64,000 nt of DNA from Melghirimyces profundicolus (GTDB lineage: Bacteria > Bacillota > Bacilli > Thermoactinomycetales > DSM-45169), in contig NZ_QBKR01000021.1 in the NCBI RefSeq assembly GCF_003054245.1, positions 1 through 64,000 of the forward strand. Direction: 5' to 3'. The stretch's first letter is position 1; every line of letters starts with the position of its first letter. This document shows, piece by piece, positions 48,346 through 57,032 of this stretch. Under the pieces are notes generated by a model, which saw only the letters and a list, made by a program, of their open reading frames with translations, was not told where the DNA came from and made no database searches. Both the position numbers and the translations under genes were made by a program.

Positions 48346-49779
48346 ATGTTTTCTTGGTTGGTCAAAAGGGTGACCAACGGAGTGGTGGACTCCATGCTGG
48401 ACCGAATGATTCAGGATCCTTACACGGAGAACCTGTTCTCCTTCGTCACCATCGCCCAAAAACTGAATCCCCGTGCCATCATCGAAGCGACCATGCGAGC
48501 GGAGTCGGGAAAGCCGATCTCCCGTCCTCTGGGGAGTCCGGTGATTCGGTCTCCCTGGAACCATCTGAGTTTCAATCCGGTCCATCTGTACCGGATGCCC
48601 ACCCAGGACGGGGTCCAGATCCGCACCGGGACCACGATCGGTCCCCGGGCGAAAAAACCTTTAAAACTGGAGATTCCGATTCTGATCTCCGGCATGTCCT
48701 ACGGGGGAGCCCTCGGCCTGAAAGCCAAGATGGGGCTGGCCCGGGGTGCGTCCCTGGCGGGTACGGCCACCAACTCGGGAGAAGCCCCCTTGGTCCCGGA
48801 AGAGCGCCGGGAAGCCAAGTATTTCATCGGACAGTACAACCGGGGTGGCTGGTTGAACGACTCCGAATCCTTGCGCCAGCTGGACGCCATTGAAATCCAG
48901 CTCGGACAAGGAGCCCAGGGTGCCGCACCCATGGGAAGCAGCTCTTGGCAGATGGATGAATCTTTCCGAAAACGGTTTGAAATTCCGGAGGGAGAAGACG
49001 CCCCGATCCATACCCGCCTTGAGGGTGTGAACAGCCCGGAGGAGTTTCCGCCCCTGGTCCGCAACCTGCGTGAAACCTACGGGGTGCCGGTTGGGCTGAA
49101 AACCTGCGCCGGGCACTATCTGGAACGGGAGCTGGACGTGGCATTGGAAGGCGGGATCGACTACATCGTGGTGGACGGCGCCGAGGCGGGGACCCACGGG
49201 GGGCCCACCATCCTTCAGGACGATCTGGGGCTTCCCACCCTGCACGCCCTGGCACGAACGGTCCGTCATTTGGAAAAGCGAGGGGTTAAAAGGGAGGTGT
49301 CGGTCATCGCGGCAGGCGGGCTGACCACGCCGGGCCATTTTCTGAAAGCAATGGCCCTGGGAGCCGATGCCGTATACATCGGGTCGATCGCCCTCGTGGG
49401 GATGCTTCACACCCAATTCAACATCGCCTCCCCGCTGGAGCCCCCGGTTCAAGTGCTTTTGTACCACGGAAGGTTCAAGGAAGATTTCGACGTGGAGCAG
49501 GGAGCCGAACATCTGGCCAAGTTCCTGAAATCCTGCGTGGAAGAGATGAAAATGGTGGCTTATGCCATCGGGAAGACAGACCTGAGCCAGGTCGACCGTA
49601 GCGACCTCGTCTCCCTGGACCGGGAGCTGGCCCGGATCCTGGGGGTGGACTACGCCGGTCATCCCCGCGACGAGCAACACCTCGCCTGGACGGAGGAACG
49701 CGATCCCTGGGAATTCACCTCTGCTCCGGATACCTTCCCCCAGCGGCCGGAAGGGCCGAAACCGCCGGTTTACCATTGA
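48346..49779 (+). CDS. FMN-binding glutamate synthase-family protein (YerD-like)
   Basis: The 477-residue protein is the GltB FMN-binding domain without the amidotransferase part: ILISGMSYGGALGLKAKMGLARGA near residue 107, IEIQLGQGAQGAAPMG, VGLKTCAGHYLE, VVDGAEAGTHGGPT and IAAGGLTTPGHFLKAMALGADAVYIG. It lacks the Cys cluster of true glutamate synthase. Bacterial relatives (YerD) have unknown reactions; oxidoreductase activity is likely. The start ATG 48346 follows AAAGGAGGGGG. Confidence 0.88.
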   Translation: MFSWLVKRVTNGVVDSMLDRMIQDPYTENLFSFVTIAQKLNPRAIIEATMRAESGKPISRPLGSPVIRSPWNHLSFNPVHLYRMPTQDGVQIRTGTTIGPRAKKPLKLEIPILISGMSYGGALGLKAKMGLARGASLAGTATNSGEAPLVPEERREAKYFIGQYNRGGWLNDSESLRQLDAIEIQLGQGAQGAAPMGSSSWQMDESFRKRFEIPEGEDAPIHTRLEGVNSPEEFPPLVRNLRETYGVPVGLKTCAGHYLERELDVALEGGIDYIVVDGAEAGTHGGPTILQDDLGLPTLHALARTVRHLEKRGVKREVSVIAAGGLTTPGHFLKAMALGADAVYIGSIALVGMLHTQFNIASPLEPPVQVLLYHGRFKEDFDVEQGAEHLAKFLKSCVEEMKMVAYAIGKTDLSQVDRSDLVSLDRELARILGVDYAGHPRDEQHLAWTEERDPWEFTSAPDTFPQRPEGPKPPVYH

Positions 49780-49793
49780 GAAGGAATCCCGGG

Positions 49794-49819
49794 AACCCGG
49801 CCCGTTGCCGGGTCTTTTT
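49794..49819 (+). terminator. Terminator after the YerD-like gene
   Basis: ACCCGGC (49795-49801) pairs with GCCGGGT (49807-49813), then CTTTTTT. Confidence 0.85.
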
Positions 49820-49910
49820 TGTGAAAACAACAAAATCCGCTTCGCTGAAATCCGCGGAAGTTTCTCTGAAGGGGAAGAGGGGAACAGAGGCCGCAAGGAG
49901 GGTCTCGGTG

Positions 49911-50102
49911 ATGAAAGCAATCAGAGGAAAGAAAGCGTTGGAGGATATGATTGACCGACTGAAAGGTTTGGAGCTGGCGATGAGGGTCTGCCGCGACCGC
50001 AGGGTGGTGCGGCAGCTGGCCGGCCGGTACGACCGGTGCATGCAGGAGTTATTCGCCGCCTTTGACAGACCTTTTCAAGGACAAATGGACCCACCGTTCT
50101 GA
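49911..50102 (+). CDS. Hypothetical basic small protein, 63 residues
   Basis: ATG 49911 (preceded by GTG 49908) lies behind GCAAGGAGGG. The protein is a short helical hairpin: MKAIRGKKALEDMIDRLKGLELAM and RRVVRQLAGRYDRCMQELFAAFD, ending PPF. It contains two Cys. No family was recognised. Confidence 0.5.
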   Translation: MKAIRGKKALEDMIDRLKGLELAMRVCRDRRVVRQLAGRYDRCMQELFAAFDRPFQGQMDPPF

Positions 50103-50331
50103 CCATCCGGTTCTGCATAGAAAAACAAACCACACCCAGCCGTCCTCCCTTCCCGGAGGTCGGCTGTTCGTGTGTCCAAATTGCAGGGAATCCTGCAAAA
50201 AACCCTTCTCATTTTTCCAAACTCGTTTAAAATGGTATTATAATCGGATTTATCCTATTGAAAATGGATTCCTTCCCGACTGCACCCACGGGAAGCTTTA
50301 ACCACACCGGCACGAAAGGAAGGGAAACCGG

Positions 50332-50613
50332 ATGGATGCGCAATTGAAACAGATGGTGTCGATCGTCCTCCGCATGATCAAGGAGGTCTACCAAACCACC
50401 GTCAAACTGGAAGAAGTACTCAACTCCGGGAGTGTGCAGATCCTTTCGCGGGATTTCGATCCCCTCAATGAACTGTTGGAAGCCATTCAATATCCGGAGG
50501 AGAAAGCCGATCTGGTATACGAGTTGATCCAGGTTTATCTGGAAGACGGGATGCCCCTCGAGGAAGTGGTTCTGGGGATTGAGAACGGGATGAAAGAAAC
50601 GGTGAACAATTAA
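50332..50613 (+). CDS. Hypothetical helical protein, 93 residues
   Basis: ATG 50332 follows AAGGAAGGG. The acidic protein has two helical parts (QMVSIVLRMIKEVYQTTVKLEEVL and DLVYELIQVYLEDGMPLEEVVLGIENGM). A TATAAT-like -10 lies near 50236-50241, and a strong terminator follows, so it is a single-gene unit. No family was recognised. Confidence 0.55.
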   Translation: MDAQLKQMVSIVLRMIKEVYQTTVKLEEVLNSGSVQILSRDFDPLNELLEAIQYPEEKADLVYELIQVYLEDGMPLEEVVLGIENGMKETVNN

Positions 50614-50631
50614 AACGACGGGTACATAACG

Positions 50632-50653
50632 GCCGGGGCTCCCCGGCGTTTTT
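50632..50653 (+). terminator. Terminator
   Basis: GCCGGGG (50632-50638) pairs with CCCCGGC (50641-50647), then GTTTTTTC. The two-base loop is tight. Confidence 0.75.
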
Positions 50654-50660
50654 TCTGGGT

Positions 50661-50918
50661 TCACCTGCCAACCGCATAAACGGTGCCACAGACGGTGCAG
50701 CGGCCGGCCCGGAAGGAGGGCGGGTCCGCAAACTCTTTTAAGGGAACTTGGATTTCTTTCCAGATGGGTTTGACGGAAGTGTGGGTGACATCGATCTCTT
50801 CCTCCACGTGGGGGCAGGTGACCTCTTCCACACCTTCGGGGACCGTCACGATTTTTTCTTTCGACAGGTCGGGGCCGAACACACCGCGGAGTCGGTCCAA
50901 CATGGAGTCGTGAATCAT
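50661..50918 (-). CDS. Hypothetical protein with two cysteine motifs, 85 residues
   Basis: From ATG 50918 (AAAGGAG about 11 bases upstream) the protein reads MIHDSMLDRLRGVFGPDL, then VTCPHVEEEIDVTHTSV and a C-terminal CTVCGTVYAVG. The final CxxC looks like half of a zinc ribbon, and the single Cys-Pro-His could complete it. No family was recognised. The reading frame stays open far upstream (to about 51572), but that extension looks non-coding. Confidence 0.55.
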   Translation of the reverse strand: MIHDSMLDRLRGVFGPDLSKEKIVTVPEGVEEVTCPHVEEEIDVTHTSVKPIWKEIQVPLKEFADPPSFRAGRCTVCGTVYAVGR

Positions 50919-51458
50919 CTGTGTTTCAACTCCTTTCGTACCGAACAGGTGGAAGGTGGGATCCGGAGGGGGGGAGTTGGGCCGGGAGGGAGCGGCGTGG
51001 TTCGTCCAAGCGTTGAGCAACAGTACTTTGGCCACTTCCAGGGCCCGGGACCGGAACCGTTCCCGGCCGTAAAGGATCCACCCCCGGGCCGATCGCCCCC
51101 CTGACCTCCACTCCCCTTCCAGGTGGATTTCCCACTTCAAGAGGCTGCCTTTCCTGAGCTTCGCCCTGAGAGGCCTTCCGTCCTCCTTTTCAAGGGAGGG
51201 GTGGATTATTTTTCCGTACCGGCCCCCAAACTCCGTGTGGAACCATCTGAATCCGCTCCTCGCCAAAACAACGCCCCCTTTTCCAATCTTATGTTTCCGG
51301 CTGGAGATATTTTCATCCTTGACGACCCGCGGCGGATTGTCAAGTTTGCTTTTCACTCCCCAGGTCGGTTTGGAGTCTCTCATTCCTGTTTTTGTCATGC
51401 CGGAGTATACAACAGCCGCTTCAGGGGAGGATGTTAAGGATCCATTCAAGGAAAGCGG
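50919..51458. other. About 540 bases without a recognisable gene
   Basis: The minus strand is open through this region in frame with the gene ending at 50661 (from about 51572), and the plus strand is open at 51123-51437, but neither has a ribosome site with protein-like content. The long open frames probably reflect GC-rich composition. I saw no terminator or repeat of note. Confidence 0.35.
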
Positions 51459-52190
51459 GTGAGTGAAATGAATTTCCATTTGAGAGGCATCGTGGGAGCG
51501 GCGGCGGCCACCGGGCTGTTGCTCGGTGGAACGGCCACGTCCCCCTCTCTTACCGGACAACCGACCGTCCAAGCGGCGGAAGAACGCCCGGACGAAGCAA
51601 AAGCGGAATCACCCTATCACCGATTCCAAAAACACCTGGCCGACTATCTGGGAACCGATGAGGCCGAAGTGCAGAAAGCGCTGGAAAGCCATGCGCCGAA
51701 AGATGTGGCATGGGCTGCGGTGATTGCCAAATCGGCCGGCCGGTCCCTGGAGGAAGTCCTGGCCGCCAAGACAAACAAAAGATGGCGGGAAGTGGCTGAA
51801 TCTTACGGAGTGCCTCAGGAAACGTTCCGTCGGGAGGCCGGAAAGCTTTTCCGCCGTACGGCCAAAGTGAGGCATCTAAAGCTGCATCCCGAACGGACCA
51901 TCCGGGGGTTGGCGGCTTATCTCGGGACGGAGCCGGGAGAGGTGGTCCGTCAGGGCAAGGCGCAGGGTGCGGACCTTCACGACCTGGTCAAAGCCGCGGT
52001 ACTCTCCAAAGCCGGCGGCAAACCCTTCAAAGAGGTATTGGCCCTCAAAGAGAAATACGGCTCCTGGAAGGAAGTCGCCGAAAATCTGGGAGTGGAGAAG
52101 CCTGCATGGAAAAAGGAAAGGAAAAGGCTGGCCGAGATCATCCGCCGGGAATGGGAAGCAGAGGGGAAAAAGGTTCGTGAAAAACGGTAA
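51459..52190 (+). CDS. Secreted protein with two tandem repeats, unknown function
   Basis: The 243-residue protein has a signal peptide (GIVGAAAATGLLLGGTATS, cleavage probably near VQAAEE). The mature part consists of two copies of a unit of about 70 residues: YLGTDEAEVQKAL with AVIAKSAGRSLEEVLAAK and REVAESYGV, and YLGTEPGEVVRQG with AVLSKAGGKPFKEVLALK and KEVAENLGV. Each ends in a very basic segment. The start is GTG 51459 or ATG 51468. An extracellular or spore-envelope role is possible; no family was recognised. Confidence 0.65.
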   Translation: MSEMNFHLRGIVGAAAATGLLLGGTATSPSLTGQPTVQAAEERPDEAKAESPYHRFQKHLADYLGTDEAEVQKALESHAPKDVAWAAVIAKSAGRSLEEVLAAKTNKRWREVAESYGVPQETFRREAGKLFRRTAKVRHLKLHPERTIRGLAAYLGTEPGEVVRQGKAQGADLHDLVKAAVLSKAGGKPFKEVLALKEKYGSWKEVAENLGVEKPAWKKERKRLAEIIRREWEAEGKKVREKR

Positions 52191-52196
52191 GAAAAA

Positions 52197-52213
52197 CCCC
52201 GGGAAAACCGGGG
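52197..52213 (-). terminator. Terminator for the minus-strand membrane protein gene
   Basis: CCCCGG and CCGGGG form a stem with a T-run on the minus strand (52192-52196). It sits 55 bases beyond the stop at 52269. Confidence 0.65.
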
Positions 52214-52222
52214 CTGAGCGGC

Positions 52223-52250
52223 AGGCGATCCCTGGAGGGATCGCCTTTCC
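52223..52250 (+). terminator. Terminator for the secreted repeat protein gene
   Basis: AGGCGATCCC (52223-52232) pairs with GGGATCGCCT (52237-52246), then TTCC. Confidence 0.7.
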
Positions 52251-52268
52251 TCGGGGATTTCCGGGTTG

Positions 52269-52976
52269 TCATGGATCCGGTAGGATCAAGGGACCCACTT
52301 TTTTCATGGAAAAGTGGAGTTTCTCGTTGAGATCGGACTCCAAGTGGATGAAGCGGTAATCGGGTTTCAGGGTTCGGGATCCGGGGTCGAGGGGAGCGAC
52401 CAGCAGCGCATCCTTGTAGGTGTCGATCACCACCAGCGGGTCTTTGCTGTTGGAGACCAGGTAGTATTCCTGGTTTTTGGCGATGGTGGAACCGCTGAAG
52501 TAGGAGACGGAGATCATCAGCACTGACAGGATGGTCACGGCGGCCACGTTGGTCATCCGCCTTTGCTTCTGGGCGAGATGAAAGAAGAGAAACAGGAAGG
52601 CGGCGTGGAGCAAAAACAGAAACAAGATGAGGCCGAAGTTTTCCCGGCTGAGGGAATAACTCAGTTTCATGCCGATGATCAGGGCAATCACAGTGGGGAT
52701 CAGCACCGAAAACAAATGGGGGCCGTAGCGCCTGAATCCCGGGAGGGAAATGCAGAGATAAGAGATGAAGAGAGTGAAGATCATGACGCAAATGGAAAGG
52801 ACCACCGAGTTGAGGTTGATTTCCACAAACATGGAGGGGATTCCGAAGTAAGTTTTGTAGCCCACGTCACTCATGTAAGCGGAAAAATAACCCAACCCGG
52901 TGATTCCCGCCAGAAGCAATCCTTCCGGCGCCCGGTAGATCAGTTTTTCGAGGGGGGAGCGTCCCTTGTCGGACAA
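52269..52976 (-). CDS. Multi-pass membrane protein, unknown function
   Basis: The 235-residue protein has about five membrane helices (GLLLAGITGLGYFSAYMS, VVLSICVMIFTLFISYLCI, LFSVLIPTVIALIIGM, LILFLFLLHAAFLFLFF, VAAVTILSVLMISVSYF) and an extracytoplasmic C-terminal domain of about 65 residues (YYLVSNSKDPLVVIDTYKDALL). The start is TTG 52976 after AGGAGG. No family was recognised, but the C-terminal domain resembles small substrate-presenting tails. It is a single gene with a terminator. Confidence 0.65.
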   Translation of the reverse strand: MSDKGRSPLEKLIYRAPEGLLLAGITGLGYFSAYMSDVGYKTYFGIPSMFVEINLNSVVLSICVMIFTLFISYLCISLPGFRRYGPHLFSVLIPTVIALIIGMKLSYSLSRENFGLILFLFLLHAAFLFLFFHLAQKQRRMTNVAAVTILSVLMISVSYFSGSTIAKNQEYYLVSNSKDPLVVIDTYKDALLVAPLDPGSRTLKPDYRFIHLESDLNEKLHFSMKKVGPLILPDP

Positions 52977-53046
52977 AGTGTCACCCTCCTGTCTTTTGTG
53001 GATGGATAAGAAGAATATACCGAAGCTTCCGATCCTTTTGAACAAG

Positions 53047-53072
53047 ATAAACCCCGTCCTTCGGGACGGGGG
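53047..53072 (-). terminator. Terminator of the dehydrogenase gene
   Basis: CCCCGTCC (53052-53059) pairs with GGACGGGG (53064-53071) around TTCG/CGAA; on the minus strand TTTATC follows. It lies 14 bases past the stop at 53086. Confidence 0.75.
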
Positions 53073-53085
53073 GCCGGAGACTGGT

Positions 53086-54168
53086 TCACATCTGAAGGCT
53101 GTTCCAGACTTCCAGCTTGGTTTGTACTTTCTGGATCACTTCGTTGGTGAATTCGGACGTGGTGGCACTGCCGCCCAGATCGGCGGTCCGGTGTCCTTCT
53201 TTCACCGTTTCGATGGTGGCTTCGTAAATGGCCCGGGAAGCGACGGAGGCCTGGTCGATGTCCAGGTGGGACAGAAGGGAAGCGGCGGCGAGAATCATGG
53301 CCATCGGGTTGGCCAGGTTCTTGCCGAACAGGGTGGGAGCTGTGCCATGGGGGGCTTCAGCCATGACCACTCGGGGGTTGAAATCGTCGTCGAAGCTCAT
53401 CAGGATGGATTCGGCTCCGGCAATCGACCCGAAGAGTTGCAGGACCATATCGCTCAGGCAGTCACCGTCCCGGTTGAGAGCGGGGATCACCAGGGAGTCT
53501 CCCGTGTTGTTGAGCAGGAGGGCGTAGGTGGCATCGATCAGTTGGGGTTCATAGGTGACTTCCGGGTAGCGTTTGCTGGCGGCGTCCATCTCTTCTTTCA
53601 GCATACCTTCGTAGATCGGACTGACCGTGTACTTCGGACCCCCGAACACTTTTCCCCGGGTGCGTTTGGCATGGCGGAAGGCGTATTCCGCCACGGCCCG
53701 GCATGTTTTGCGGTCGATGGCTTCCGTCCGGTAGGAGACTTCGTTGATCCCGTCCCCTTCCCGCCATTCCTTGGCCCCATAGGCGTCACCGACGGCCATT
53801 CGGATCACCGAGATCGGGGCAAAAGCGCCTGCGACGGGACGAACACCCGGGATGCGCCGGCCGGTCCGAATGATGACTTTGCCGTCAATCTCCTTGCGCA
53901 GGATGGCGTTGGGGCTGCCCACATCCCCTTTTTCTTCCGGGGTGATGGTGGCCGCTTTCAGGCCGTAGCCGGCTTCTTTCATGGCCCGGGCCGCCTCGTA
54001 CACCACTTCGTTCTTGGTCTTGCGGCGGTTCTCCAGGCTGAGATCAAAGTGTTTCAGGGAGATCTCGAAACCGATGACTTCCGGGTCCAGGACCCGGAGT
54101 GCCTCTTCCAGGAGTTCCTGACCGGTCTGGTCCCCTTCCAGGACCACGATCGTCTTCTTCTCTTCCAA
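53086..54168 (-). CDS. Isocitrate/isopropylmalate dehydrogenase-family enzyme
   Basis: The 360-residue decarboxylating dehydrogenase shows the N-terminal VVLEGDQTGQELLEEAL, the substrate-binding KAATITPEEKGDVGSPNAILRKE segment, IRTGRRIPGVRP, LNRDGDCLSD (metal-binding Asp) and AEAPHGTAPTLFGKNLANPMAM. The RTGRR version differs from LeuB and from classic Icd, so the substrate may be isocitrate, 3-isopropylmalate or homoisocitrate. The start is TTG 54168 after AGAGGTGAT. leuCD of this window lacks leuB nearby, so this enzyme could be a candidate; that is inference. Confidence 0.85.
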   Translation of the reverse strand: MEEKKTIVVLEGDQTGQELLEEALRVLDPEVIGFEISLKHFDLSLENRRKTKNEVVYEAARAMKEAGYGLKAATITPEEKGDVGSPNAILRKEIDGKVIIRTGRRIPGVRPVAGAFAPISVIRMAVGDAYGAKEWREGDGINEVSYRTEAIDRKTCRAVAEYAFRHAKRTRGKVFGGPKYTVSPIYEGMLKEEMDAASKRYPEVTYEPQLIDATYALLLNNTGDSLVIPALNRDGDCLSDMVLQLFGSIAGAESILMSFDDDFNPRVVMAEAPHGTAPTLFGKNLANPMAMILAAASLLSHLDIDQASVASRAIYEATIETVKEGHRTADLGGSATTSEFTNEVIQKVQTKLEVWNSLQM

Positions 54169-54340
54169 CGGGATCACCTCTTCTATAATATCCTTCCCCA
54201 TTATAACGGGCGGAGAACCTCCGTACCACACCGCTGAAGATTCGGAAAATCGGGTCTTCCAATCTTCTTCAAATCCTGGCCGACCCCAAGATATAATGAG
54301 AGAGGTGAGCATCGCAGAAAAACAAAAAGGAGTGGTCGGT

Positions 54341-56104
54341 TTGGCCCCTTTCCTGCGGGGTTTGTTTATTGCGGTCCTGTCCTTCTCCATCCTTGTCCTT
54401 CCATCCTCCCGCCCCGGGAATTCCGGGACTTCGGCGGACCAATTTCTTTCAAAGGGGAGAGAGGGGATCGAAGGAGCGATCGATCGGATTATCGGGGAAA
54501 TGACCCCGGAGGAAAAAGTGGGACAGCTGTTCATGGTCGGCTTCCATAACGGGGAACAGCCGGCTTTTGAAATGAACCCACAGATCCGAACCCTGATTCG
54601 GGATGAAAAAGTGGGCAGCGTCATCCTGTTTGACCGAAACCTCCAATCTCCCCGCCAAGTGGCGGAGCTGACCAACGACATGCAGCGTCTGGCACTGTCC
54701 GGCTCTTTGGGACTCCCCCTCCTGATTTCCATTGACCAGGAAGGAGGAAAAGTGGTTCGGATGCGCGAAGGGGTCACGGTATTCCCCGGAGGAATGGCGC
54801 TGGGAGCCGCCGGGGACCCGTCGATCACCCGTCTCTCCGGACGGGTGGTGGGTTCGGAGCTACGGGCCATGGGGATTAACATGAACCTGGCTCCGGTTTT
54901 GGATGTGAACAACAATCCGAAAAATCCCGTGATCGGAGCCCGTTCCTTCGCAAGCGACCCGAAGCTGGTTGCATGGATGGCTTCCGCCCAGATCCGCGGC
55001 TACCATGACGGAACAGTCCTCACGGTGGCCAAGCACTTTCCCGGACACGGAGACACTGCCACCGATTCCCATGTGGATCTTCCGGCCGTTCCCCACTCCC
55101 TCGATCGGTTGAACCGGGTGGAACTGGTCCCCTTCAAAGAGGTCCTCGATGAAACCGATGCGGTGATGTCGGCACACATCACGTTCCCTGCGATCGAAGG
55201 GACTCCCGGATTGCCGGGCACCCTTTCCAAAAAAGTGCTGACCGGTCTTTTGAGGGAACGCCTCGGTTTCAAGGGAGTGATCATCACCGATGATATGGAG
55301 ATGGGAGCCATCGTGGACCGTTTCGGTGCCGAGGAAGCGGCGGTTCGGGCGATCAAATCCGGGGCGGATATCGTGCTTGTTTCCCACGACCTTTCCCGGC
55401 AGCAGGCCTCCATTCGGGCCGTGCGGGAAGCCGTGGCCAAGGGGGAAATCTCCGAAGAGCGGATCGACCGGTCGCTCCGGAGGATTCTCCGCCTGAAGAT
55501 GAAACGGATGGGCGGGACCTCCGTGGCGTCTCAGCCTTTGGTTCCGACGGAAAACATCCGGGAGCGGGTGGGTACAAAGGAGAACGGTTCCGCCGCGGAA
55601 CAGGCGGCACGCGCCGCCCTCACCCTCGTGCGGGATCCGCAGCATCGGCTTCCATTAAACCCGTCTCAGTCCAAACAACTCCTCGTCGTTTCTTCCGTCG
55701 GGGCAGAACCGATGGGAAGCTTCTTTTCCGATCTCGGCTTCTCCGTCCGCGTGCGGACCCTGGATACGGATCCCGGCCCCGATGACATCCGGGAAGTCAC
55801 AAAACAGGCGGCCGGTGTGGACTCCGTAATCATCGGCACCACGCGGGCGGAAGCGAACCAGGGACAGGCCGAACTCATCCGGAGACTGGAAGCCGGAGGG
55901 ATTCCGGTGATCGCTTTGGGATTGGACACTCCCTACGAGGTGAAAGCGTTGCCCGACTCCACCCCGTATCTCGCGCTTTACAGCGCCACCCCGGAATCCC
56001 TGAAAGCCGCCGCGGAGGCCCTGGTCGGCGAAACTCCGATTCGGGGGAAACTTCCCGTGGAAATCCCCGGCCGTTACCCCGTCGGCCACGGATTGAAAAG
56101 GTAG
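54341..56104 (+). CDS. nagZ: Glycoside hydrolase family 3 beta-N-acetylhexosaminidase NagZ
   Basis: NagZ releases N-acetylglucosamine from cell-wall fragments. The 587-residue protein has a signal-type helix (about residues 3-23), the GH3 catalytic barrel (GQLFMVGF, SIDQEGGKVVRM near 130, NLAPVLDVNNNP, the KHFPGHGDTATDSH His/Asp loop near 225, nucleophile Asp in IITDDMEMGA near 310) and a C-terminal domain as in Bacillus NagZ/YbbD. The start is placed at TTG 54341 (AAAGGAG, eight bases); ATG 54296 lacks a ribosome site. It is secreted or membrane-anchored and may supply GlcNAc for nagA. Confidence 0.9.
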   Translation: MAPFLRGLFIAVLSFSILVLPSSRPGNSGTSADQFLSKGREGIEGAIDRIIGEMTPEEKVGQLFMVGFHNGEQPAFEMNPQIRTLIRDEKVGSVILFDRNLQSPRQVAELTNDMQRLALSGSLGLPLLISIDQEGGKVVRMREGVTVFPGGMALGAAGDPSITRLSGRVVGSELRAMGINMNLAPVLDVNNNPKNPVIGARSFASDPKLVAWMASAQIRGYHDGTVLTVAKHFPGHGDTATDSHVDLPAVPHSLDRLNRVELVPFKEVLDETDAVMSAHITFPAIEGTPGLPGTLSKKVLTGLLRERLGFKGVIITDDMEMGAIVDRFGAEEAAVRAIKSGADIVLVSHDLSRQQASIRAVREAVAKGEISEERIDRSLRRILRLKMKRMGGTSVASQPLVPTENIRERVGTKENGSAAEQAARAALTLVRDPQHRLPLNPSQSKQLLVVSSVGAEPMGSFFSDLGFSVRVRTLDTDPGPDDIREVTKQAAGVDSVIIGTTRAEANQGQAELIRRLEAGGIPVIALGLDTPYEVKALPDSTPYLALYSATPESLKAAAEALVGETPIRGKLPVEIPGRYPVGHGLKR

Positions 56105-56114
56105 GGTTTTGCAT

Positions 56115-56140
56115 TTCCAGCCGGTGTTTGCCGGCTGGAA
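56115..56140. terminator. Hairpin after nagZ
   Basis: TTCCAGCCGG (56115-56124) pairs perfectly with CCGGCTGGAA (56131-56140). It lacks a T-run on the plus strand, so it may be a weak terminator or a 3'-end stabiliser. Confidence 0.45.
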
Positions 56141-56178
56141 GGCATCATGTAAAATGGATGAAAAGGAGGAGAGGTGAC

Positions 56179-56595
56179 GTGATTTTACAGCTCAGTGCGG
56201 CGGTCGCCGCACTCGCTTTTGTCGTCCTGGTGACGGCCGTGGTGATCTCCCTGCGGAAATTGAACCGAACCCTGGATTCCGTGGATCTCACTCTGAACGA
56301 GGTGCGCCCAAAACTGGAAGAACTGACCGATCAATCCAAACGGACCTTGGAAGAAGCCCGGATACTGATGGAAGACGTTCACAAAAAGACCCGGCAAGCC
56401 GACTCATTTTTCGAGACCCTCCGGAATATGGGGAATGGGCTCCAGGAATTATCCTCCAGTATTACCCGCAACGCTTCCGCTCAGAAGGAACGTTTGGGGA
56501 ATGTAACGGCCCTTCTGGGTTCCGGTTTGGACCTCTTTAAAAAATGGCGATCGGACAAGTCGTCGAATAAGGGAAAAGTGAAAAGGGTCAAATAA
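56179..56595 (+). CDS. ytxG: DUF948 protein (YtxG-like)
   Basis: The 138-residue protein has one N-terminal membrane helix (LSAAVAALAFVVLVTAVVISL) and a long helical cytoplasmic tail with LDSVDLTLNEVRPKLEELTDQS and TRQADSFFETLRNMG, the DUF948 pattern. B. subtilis ytxG is a general-stress gene upstream of ytxH. The start is GTG 56179 after GGAGGAGAGG. It is probably co-transcribed with ytxH, 20 bases downstream. Confidence 0.85.
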   Translation: MILQLSAAVAALAFVVLVTAVVISLRKLNRTLDSVDLTLNEVRPKLEELTDQSKRTLEEARILMEDVHKKTRQADSFFETLRNMGNGLQELSSSITRNASAQKERLGNVTALLGSGLDLFKKWRSDKSSNKGKVKRVK

Positions 56596-56615
56596 TATTC
56601 AAAGGAGCTGATCCC

Positions 56616-56918
56616 ATGGGTCAAGGCAAAGCCTTTTTCGGTGCAGTGATCGGCGGTATGATCGGGGCGGCCGCCGCCCTCCTGCTGGCTCCCAAAACGG
56701 GACGTGAAACGCGGGAAGAACTTCTTAAAAGCCTGGATGAAGCAAAGGAAACCTTCCGGTACCGCTCAGGGGATCTCGCCCGGATGGCGGGGGAGATGAA
56801 AGAGACGGCGTCGGAAAAATGGATTGAACTCAGGGGCTTCCCAAACAGCCAATCCCAAGGGGAGAAAGAACCGGAAGAAAGTAAACTGGTGGAAATCGGG
56901 GGCCGAAAGACGGATTGA
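56616..56918 (+). CDS. ytxH: YtxH-domain general stress protein
   Basis: The 100-residue protein begins with the YtxH signature GAVIGGMIGAAAALLLAPKTGRETREELL (glycine-rich membrane helix at residues 7-25), followed by a charged helix. YtxH proteins belong to the general stress response in Bacillales; their mechanism is unknown. The ribosome site is AAAGGAG. It follows ytxG, preserving the classical gene pair. Confidence 0.88.
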   Translation: MGQGKAFFGAVIGGMIGAAAALLLAPKTGRETREELLKSLDEAKETFRYRSGDLARMAGEMKETASEKWIELRGFPNSQSQGEKEPEESKLVEIGGRKTD

Positions 56919-56928
56919 CGAAGGGGAC

Positions 56929-56960
56929 CGGGACATTCACGGAATGTCCCGTTTTCTTTT
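56929..56960 (+). terminator. Terminator of ytxGH
   Basis: CGGGACATTC (56929-56938) pairs perfectly with GAATGTCCCG (56942-56951), then TTTTCTTTT. Confidence 0.85.
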
Positions 56961-57032
56961 AAGTCCAAGGCATGTCTATCCCCGTCCCAGGCCGCATAGA
57001 TATGAAACAAACCGACTGGACGGGGGTCGAGG

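Noticed and set aside
50919-51572. Long N-terminal extension of the 85-residue Cys protein
   Set aside because: Ser/Arg/Gly-rich sequence lacking domain character, no ribosome site, and it would overlap the secreted-protein gene start.
53086-54915. 609-codon open frame on the minus strand as a fusion protein
   Set aside because: The part upstream of TTG 54168 is the shadow of nagZ on the other strand and has no protein-like sequence; a good ribosome site supports the shorter gene.
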